Assembly (NCBI RefSeq): GCF_037893015.1
Contig: NC_133660.1
Span: forward strand, 281,915,067-281,979,066
Direction of reading: 5' to 3'
Length of the DNA: 64,000 nucleotides
DNA from: Macrotis lagotis
Taxonomy: Eukaryota > Chordata > Mammalia > Peramelemorphia > Peramelidae
A program made the position numbers and the translations under genes. The notes beneath the pieces are model-generated. The model had not been told where the DNA came from. It ran no database searches and was given only the letters and a program-made list of their open reading frames with translations. Shown here piece by piece: positions 60,701 to 64,000 of the stretch (the first letter of the stretch is position 1; every line of letters begins with the position of its first letter).

Positions 60701-60967
60701 CTCATCTCCCCCAGACAGGTGTGAGGATCGAGTCAGTGCATTTCATCAAACCTTTATTGAGGGAGAGACAGAGCTAAGAAGGATACCATCCCTGCCCTCC
60801 CAGAGCTTCCACTCTAACCACATGGAAGAGTGTGACTGGGCTCTGGGCAGCCTTGAGTGCTGAGCGCATGTGGAGTGTTCTTAATGGTCTAACTCACCGG
60901 CACGTGTGGAGTGTTCTTAATGGTCTAACTCACCGCTAAGATGGTATTCAGTTACGTCCACAGCCAT
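39592..60967 (-). CDS. SYT12: SYT12, synaptotagmin-12 (7 coding exons)
   Basis: Exons 60967-60934, 52738-52545, 51726-51334, 44339-44124, 43391-43271, 41067-40934 and 39765-39592 join in frame to 421 residues, the same length as human SYT12. Order: short luminal N-terminus, membrane segment about 21-42 (IGIYVTGALALLG...), linker with SRKSS (Ser97, the PKA site known in rat Syt12), C2A about 153-272, C2B about 284-400, and ending VSMWHPVRRN. Ca2+ ligands are lost: in C2A the DPY motif is SCF; in C2B the canonical aspartates become N314, E374 and G376, leaving D320 and D382. Family knowledge: Syt12 is a Ca2+-independent vesicle phosphoprotein that modulates spontaneous release. The frame is intact and all introns are GT-AG. 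The first coding exon begins with an acceptor, so a non-coding exon must lie further right. Confidence 0.97.
40934..41067 (-). CDS. SYT12: SYT12 coding exon 6 (C2B core)
   Basis: Completes Asp320 and codes residues 321-364: PFVKVYLLQDGRK, the polybasic strand SKKKTAVKRDD, then NEAMIFSVPAIVLQ. Acceptor AAACAG, donor GTGAGG. Confidence 0.95.
42280..42700. promoter_or_regulatory. GC-rich CCAAT/GC-box cluster in SYT12 intron 5
   Basis: This about 400-bp stretch is among the most GC- and CpG-rich parts of the window. It holds a GC box (GGGGGCGGGG near 42396), an inverted CCAAT (CCCATTGGCTGG near 42438) and a direct CCAAT (GGCCAATAGG near 42473). Both strands are open for 160-180 codons simply because of composition. 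It could be an internal or antisense promoter, or a conserved enhancer; I see no clear exon. Confidence 0.35.
43271..43391 (-). CDS. SYT12: SYT12 coding exon 5 (start of C2B)
   Basis: Codes residues 280-319 plus the first base of Asp320. It begins VSDSVGEILLSLSYLP and runs through VVVVKAKNLVWNNEKATA. Acceptor CTTCAG, donor GTGAGT, exit phase 1. Confidence 0.95.
43700..43860 (-). mobile_element. MIR-type remnant in SYT12 intron 4
   Basis: ACTGATGAGGAAACTGAGTC and AACTTGCCCCGGGTCGCCCA. Confidence 0.65.
44124..44339 (-). CDS. SYT12: SYT12 coding exon 4 (rest of C2A)
   Basis: Codes residues 208-279 in 72 codons, from IQRSAYSIFFDEKF to LYLQDVNK. The C2A loop reads VYGIDDDDRNV, with glycine at the first canonical aspartate. 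Acceptor CTGCAG, donor GTGAGG. Confidence 0.95.
44400..44530 (-). mobile_element. MIR-type remnant in SYT12 intron 3
   Basis: TAGGATTTGAACTCAGGTTT after a weak TTACTGATGAAGAA core. It begins about 60 bp upstream of exon 4 in transcript terms. Confidence 0.55.
45145..45640 (+). repeat. unclassified old interspersed repeat, copy E
   Basis: CTACTGTGTACCAGGCCTGT at the head and AGATCATCCCACCGGCAATA, GGGAGCTGTGGAGGATTTTT near the end fit the family order. Confidence 0.5.
45657..45681 (+). repeat. short interstitial telomere-like run
   Basis: GCTAACCCTAACCATAACCC: three CCCTAA-type units with one degenerate unit between. Confidence 0.6.
48170..48410 (-). mobile_element. long MIR/Ther-type SINE
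   Basis: GGTGTTTATAAGGTACCCAC, AACAACATCCCAGGGAGGTG, GGGGAAACTGAGGCAAAGTG and GCTGAATTTGAACTCAGGGT span nearly the full element. Confidence 0.8.
48590..49200 (+). repeat. unclassified old interspersed repeat, copy F
   Basis: CCCTGCCCTCAGGGAGCTGC and ATGCCAGGGAAGGCCTTAGG; probably more than one overlapping fragment. Confidence 0.45.
50205..50960 (+). repeat. degenerate tandem array of 30-44-bp units
   Basis: About 18 imperfect units of the form TTCTAAGGTCCCTCCCAG followed by CTCTGACATTCTGTG. A 70-bp higher unit beginning GACCTGATGTGTTCTAAGGT is repeated on both sides of the SINE. The unit resembles the 3' terminus of CR1/L3-type LINEs. Within SYT12 intron 3. Confidence 0.8.
50472..50647 (-). 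mobile_element. marsupial SINE inserted in the array
   Basis: Reverse SINE with a long T run, GCAAGGCAGTGGGGTTAAGT and ACTGTGTCACCTAGCCGCCC. Perfect 15-bp target-site duplication GACCTGACATGTTCT at 50457-50471 and 50648-50662. Confidence 0.95.
51334..51726 (-). CDS. SYT12: SYT12 coding exon 3 (linker and start of C2A)
   Basis: Codes residues 77-207 in 131 whole codons. It starts RTMAWSS directly after the acceptor CCCCAG; the ATG inside it is not the start because exon 2 splices in frame. It contains the Ser97 PKA-type site, ISELGPLELMNRE, SADSLNSISSV and the first C2A strands (LGQVEVSIHYQ). Confidence 0.95.
51800..52390 (+). repeat. unclassified old interspersed repeat, copy G
   Basis: In SYT12 intron 2 between exons 3 and 2: GAGTCTGAAGGGAACCCGGG and the preceding GGAAGGCTTCTAGCAGGAAA resemble the family. 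The intron is only about 0.8 kb and almost all repeat. Confidence 0.4.
52545..52738 (-). CDS. SYT12: SYT12 coding exon 2 (transmembrane segment)
   Basis: Completes Val12 and codes residues 13-76: KSPPGWE, a hydrophobic span IGIYVTGALALLGVAAVNLW, then FPNYDYRYLQKKYG. Acceptor TTTCCCAG, donor GTGAGG. Cys43 at the cytosolic membrane edge (KLCKSG) is a possible palmitoylation site; human has a tryptophan there as I recall it. Confidence 0.95.
53480..54540 (+). repeat. unclassified old interspersed repeat, copy H (longest)
   Basis: GGCCCTGCCTTCAGGGAGCT, GAAAGTCTTCTTGAAGAAAG, TTGGCAGCTAGGGGAAGAAT and GGTGATGAGAGCCTGAACCA run in family order over about 1 kb of SYT12 intron 1. Confidence 0.55.
54980..55400 (+). 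mobile_element. L3/CR1 LINE remnant, first piece
   Basis: CTAGTGGAGTGCCCCAGGGC, TTGCTAACACTATGGATAGC and GACTGCAAGC-like CAGTCTGCAAGCTTCTCATG, then GATATGGCTGACCAAAAAAC, follow the L3 reverse transcriptase order. Confidence 0.7.
55440..55600 (-). mobile_element. MIR-type remnant
   Basis: GATGAAGCAACTGAGGCATA and GTCAGGATTTGAACTTAGGT. Confidence 0.65.
55981..56210 (+). repeat. 80-bp tandem units at the head of the RTE LINE
   Basis: Units start at about 55981, 56061 and 56141, each with a CCATAAACT-type head and the core TTGGTGCTGTAAACGTG at 56010, 56091 and 56171. The third unit runs into the first endonuclease codons. Confidence 0.85.
57878..57935 (+). repeat. (ATAC)n / AT-rich microsatellite
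   Basis: ATACATACATACATAC followed by an AT-rich degenerate run, inside the RTE remnant. Confidence 0.85.
58640..59810 (+). mobile_element. L3/CR1 LINE remnant, second piece
   Basis: GACAGGGCTACTAAGCTAGT, TTCTTGTGG-like GCTCTTGTGGAAATGATGGA, GGGGATAAATGTCAAGGTCT, ATCTTGGGCTGCATTAAGAG, AGAAGAGAAGACTCAAGGAC and ACCAGGAGCAATGCTAGG follow the L3 order. It overlaps in element coordinates with the first piece, so it is a separate copy. Confidence 0.75.
59930..60060 (+). mobile_element. MIR remnant
   Basis: TATCACCTCTCTGGGTCCCA, TCTAGAAGATAAGGGTAAAC and GGAGCTGCTGTAAAGAAAG. Confidence 0.65.
60865..60935. repeat. 36-bp tandem duplication over the SYT12 exon-1 splice donor
   Basis: Two copies, 60865-60899 and 60901-60935, share a perfect 31-bp core and differ at two of about 35 positions. 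Each copy contains the minus-strand donor context CG/GTGAGTTAG. The proximal donor at 60934 is the one that joins exon 2 in frame. Use of the distal copy would add 36 nt that include an in-frame stop. Confidence 0.85.
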
Positions 60968-60978
60968 GTCCCCCGAGA
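60934..60978 (-). CDS. SYT12: SYT12 first coding exon (with 11 nt of 5' UTR)
   Basis: An acceptor TTTCCTTTCCAG precedes 60978. The ATG at 60967 opens MAVDVTEYHLS, almost the human N-terminus, and the exon exits in phase 1 into GTGAGTTAG. The acceptor shows that transcription starts in an upstream non-coding exon. The donor lies in a 36-bp tandem duplication (see 60865-60935). Confidence 0.93.
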
Positions 60979-61699
60979 TCTGGAAAGGAAACCCAGAGGT
61001 AGAGTGGGTCAGTGAGGGCAGGGAACCGAGCTTTGCCAGCCCTTGCTTCTGAGAGGTGATTGCCGGAGAGCTGCCAAACCTACCTGTGAGATATATCACA
61101 GTTCCTTGAGCCCCTCCCCACCTGCCCCCAAAGTGTCACAAAAACATCTTACAGGGAGTGTCCAGCCACCTGATTCCTCCCACCCACCCTGGGCATGCTC
61201 TTTGTACCCTCTTCCATGGCCAGCCTGGCTCCACCCTTCATTGGGCACTCTTTCCACATAGACCTTCCACAGCAAACATCTGAAGACTCAACCCCCATTG
61301 ATTATGTGAACTCCCGCTACAATCAGAAATGTGCTAGGCTCTGGGGGGAGAGGCAGGCTTGCAAAAGTCAGGTCCCATCTGCATGACACACCCCTTCTAG
61401 AAGAGGGACATGAAAAGTAACTCAAAGACAGTGACGCAGGAGAAGGACATTAGAGAAGAATCGCTCCAGTTCTAGGCTCAAGCCTTGGCTCCTAACCAGA
61501 CTCAGCTGGGCCTCTGGGAGGATACCTTAAGGGAGAAACCCCTGCCCTCCCCCCCTTCCCCCCCAGTCCCTTGTCCCCATCCTTGGGCAGTGGCAGGCAC
61601 TAAAAGGGAGACCCAGAACTGGGCTCAGTCCAGGAAGTCGAGACCCTGAACACTCCAAGGTAACCCCGCTTCCGAGCCTGGAGGCCAGAGGCCTGGATT

Positions 61700-61850
61700 T
61701 GAGTCTCACTGTGTGACCTCCGGCAGATTCCTGACAGTCTCTGAGCATGTTTTCTCTCTAGGAGGGGAACATCTTACTTGTACATCCCTCTCATAGGAGG
61801 AAAAGCGTTTTGGAAACTACGAAGCTATATTAATGTGCCTTATAACTGTT
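61700..61850 (+). mobile_element. MIR remnant
   Basis: TGGATTTGAGTCTCACTGTG, GTGACCTCCGGCAGATTCCT and the end AAGCGTTTTGGAAACTACGA. Confidence 0.7.
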
Positions 61851-61854
61851 GTTA

Positions 61855-61887
61855 GTCGTCGTCGTCGTCGTCGTCATCGTCATCATA
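61855..61887 (+). repeat. (GTC)n trinucleotide repeat
   Basis: Seven perfect GTC units followed by ATC/GTC interruptions, about 0.9 kb upstream of the SYT12 first coding exon. CpG-rich. Confidence 0.9.
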
Positions 61888-62784
61888 GCATTGTTTTGTC
61901 TGTTTAAATAGAGAAGGATTTTCGGTGGCGCTTGGCCGCTACCAGGGCCCTAAGCAAAACGGCAAAGTAAGAGTCTTCTCTTTCCTTTTTGTTCTGTTCA
62001 TTTATTGTTTTCTTCTACCCTTAGAACTCATTACCCAAATAAGCATCCCAGAAAAGCAAGCACCATAAAAAGAATTAGGCAGAAACATGGAAGCACCAAT
62101 CACGCATTTGTTTTCAAAATGTGTATGTTAACCTAAAAAAGAAAAAATAATAAAAAAAAATTATCCAGCCTGCAATCCGGCCTTCTCTTGGTCTGTTTTT
62201 TTTTTTCAGAAGTTGGTCCAGAGAGCATTGCTGAACTACCCACCACAGGCCGGGCACAGTCCTAAGCCCTGAGGGGCTCACATACTATGAAGAGATAGAG
62301 CATGTGTCCAAATAGGTCATTTGTGGAGGAAGAAAGGACTACCTGTCCTATAGGAGGTGTCCCCTGAGCCGAGCCTTCTCAGTAAGGAAGGGTGTCCATT
62401 CCAAGGTGGGTGATGGCTGGAGGCCAGTTCCTACCTCAGTATGAGTGCAAAGGCACAGTGAGTCCTCAGTCTCTCCTCCTCCTCAGTCACAGTATTAGAG
62501 CATGAAATTGGGGGCAGAGAATATCAATCCTGAATATCAATCCTGGATCTGTTCCTTAATAGCTTTGGAAAGTCCTTCCTCTTCCCACCCCCACCTCCAG
62601 GCATCTATAAAATGAAGGAGCCAGACAAGAACAAGAGTTCCCAACTCTTTCCAAGATAAAAATCCTCATCTAAGATTTTTAAAAAATGCCACCAATCCAC
62701 ACCTTACTTATATCTCTGCTCTTAGAATCCTTTCAAAGAGTGTGGGATGATAGAACCCTTCTCTAGGACCATCAAGACTTTTTA

Positions 62785-62812
62785 GTGTGTGTGTATGTGT
62801 GTGTGTGTGTGT
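62785..62812 (+). repeat. (GT)n microsatellite
   Basis: GT run with one A interruption. Confidence 0.9.
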
Positions 62813-63469
62813 ATTTTGCATACAGTTTGAGAAAGTTGGCTAAAAGTTGGCCATTCTATAGAAGGCACGCTTGGGGGTTTGGGTTCGCACCTAAATCTCT
62901 GGATCAAAAATCCTATCAAAGTATGGATTGGGATCCTGTGATCTTGATCAGCTGATGTAATTGGTAGACTGAACTAGTTCAGACTAAGGTGTGAATCGAA
63001 AGGCTTCATCCTCCTAGGGAGAATTGCATTTGAAAGAAGAACCTGAAGATCCAAATGGATATCTTATTGGGAGATTATAGTGGAGGATGGGGGTCAGAGG
63101 ATTTGTGCTCTTAACCAGTGCTCCTTACCCCAAGAATTTGTTATTTCAAATAAATATTTCTTAGGATTGGACACCGCTACCACCTCCCCCCCATGAAGCT
63201 GAGAGTGTGGAGCAGCATCCTGAGAAGGTGGCAAGTCTCTAAACCTGGCTTGGATGAAAGAGAGTGCACCATCTCCCTGCTTCCACAATCCTGTCCACCC
63301 TATACCTGTATCCATTTAACCTTCACCTGCAGGCTCAATCTAGGTGTGACCTCAGGGACTTGACTTTGGGGAACCTGTTTCCTCAGTTGTACAATAGAGT
63401 CAGTGATACCTTTGAGGGAAGGTCTTGAGAATGGCTCAGTAACCTAGGGCAAGTAGATATCATCAGACA

Positions 63470-63620
63470 GTTATTGTTTAGGCCAACCTCATCATTTTGC
63501 AGATGAGGAAACTGAGGTACCAAAAAAGTGAAAGTTCTGTCTGTGAATGGGACCTGAACCCAGAACCTGTGAGTACAAATTCGATGGTCTTCCCACCACG
63601 TTGGGTGACCTCTACAAATC
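63470..63620 (-). mobile_element. MIR-type remnant
   Basis: TTTTGCAGATGAGGAAACTG then GAACCCAGAACCTGTGAG. Confidence 0.65.
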
Positions 63621-64000
63621 CAAAGCGTCATTTTTATCCTGATTTAGTCCCAGGACAGCTTTCACAAATACCAGAGCTCTAGATCCGGGGTCTTTGGGCT
63701 CCTCGGGTGTGAGGAGATTCCCAATTGTGGCTCATGAATGACAACCTGTTCCCTCTTAGCATCCTGTCCTTTGGGGGGCAGAAATAAGATCAGAGAAGAC
63801 CCTCAGATCACTGGGAAGGGGGACTCCCTGGAGGGCAGATCCCATTTGGCAGATGAATAAACAGAATCAGAGAGGCCAAGCCTCAGGTTGAGCCAGAAGA
63901 AGAAATACTCCACTACAGGACTTTTCCCTCCCCTTAACTGTCTCCCAGAGAAGTTTGACTGAGCAGGAGGGGAGAGGGAGAACAAGCATTATCCAGGCCA

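Larger units (their letters stand above)
60979..64000. other. SYT12 upstream intron or 5' flank
   Basis: The acceptor before 60978 implies a non-coding 5' exon further right, but I cannot pick it out in 61-64 kb. The stretch holds a MIR (61700-61850), GTC and GT microsatellites, a piece of the unclassified repeat (62230-62440) and a MIR (63470-63620). No coding exon seen. Confidence 0.5.

Noticed and set aside
60979-64000. C11orf86 or a SYT12 5' exon
   Set aside because: I found no frame resembling C11orf86 and no convincing first exon with a donor.

Overview
The window is nuclear DNA from a mammal, almost certainly a marsupial. Two genes lie on the minus strand, split into exons with GT-AG introns. 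The DNA between them is packed with tRNA-derived SINEs of the marsupial type, RTE/Bov-B-like tails, and old L1, L2, L3/CR1 and MIR remnants. The exact species cannot be fixed from the sequence alone.

Both genes are recognisable from their proteins. SYT12 (synaptotagmin-12, 421 codons in seven coding exons, start 60967 to stop 39592) lies upstream. RHOD (Rho-family small GTPase, 208 codons in five exons, start 25127 to stop 14192) lies about 14 kb downstream of the SYT12 stop. In human 11q13.2 the order is SYT12-RHOD-KDM2A, all in one direction. The window therefore shows the conserved block in inverse orientation, with KDM2A expected beyond the left edge and the SYT12 promoter beyond its first coding exon to the right. 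The reading frames are intact, exon phases match across every junction, and the key motifs are present. The two genes are neighbours, not partners: RhoD acts in endosome motility and actin control, and Syt12 is a Ca2+-independent vesicle protein.

Layout: 1-14.0 kb is intergenic, with L1, L2, L3 and SINE remnants and a local duplication just 3' of RHOD. 14.0-25.4 kb is RHOD. 25.4-36.5 kb is repeat-rich intergenic DNA. 36.5-39.6 kb is the probable SYT12 3' UTR or flank. 39.6-61.0 kb is SYT12, whose large first intron holds an RTE LINE flanked by two L3/CR1 pieces. 61-64 kb is SYT12 5' flank or intron, with no exon I can identify.

I found no undescribed gene system. The points most worth a second look are a 36-bp tandem duplication that copies the SYT12 exon-1 splice donor, a GC-rich CCAAT/GC-box cluster inside SYT12 intron 5, about 80-bp monomers at the head of the RTE element, a degenerate CR1-tail-like tandem array split by a SINE, and a changed lipidation signal at the RhoD C-terminus. 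Comparisons with human proteins are from memory, and repeat family names rest on recognised sequence, not on a database search.
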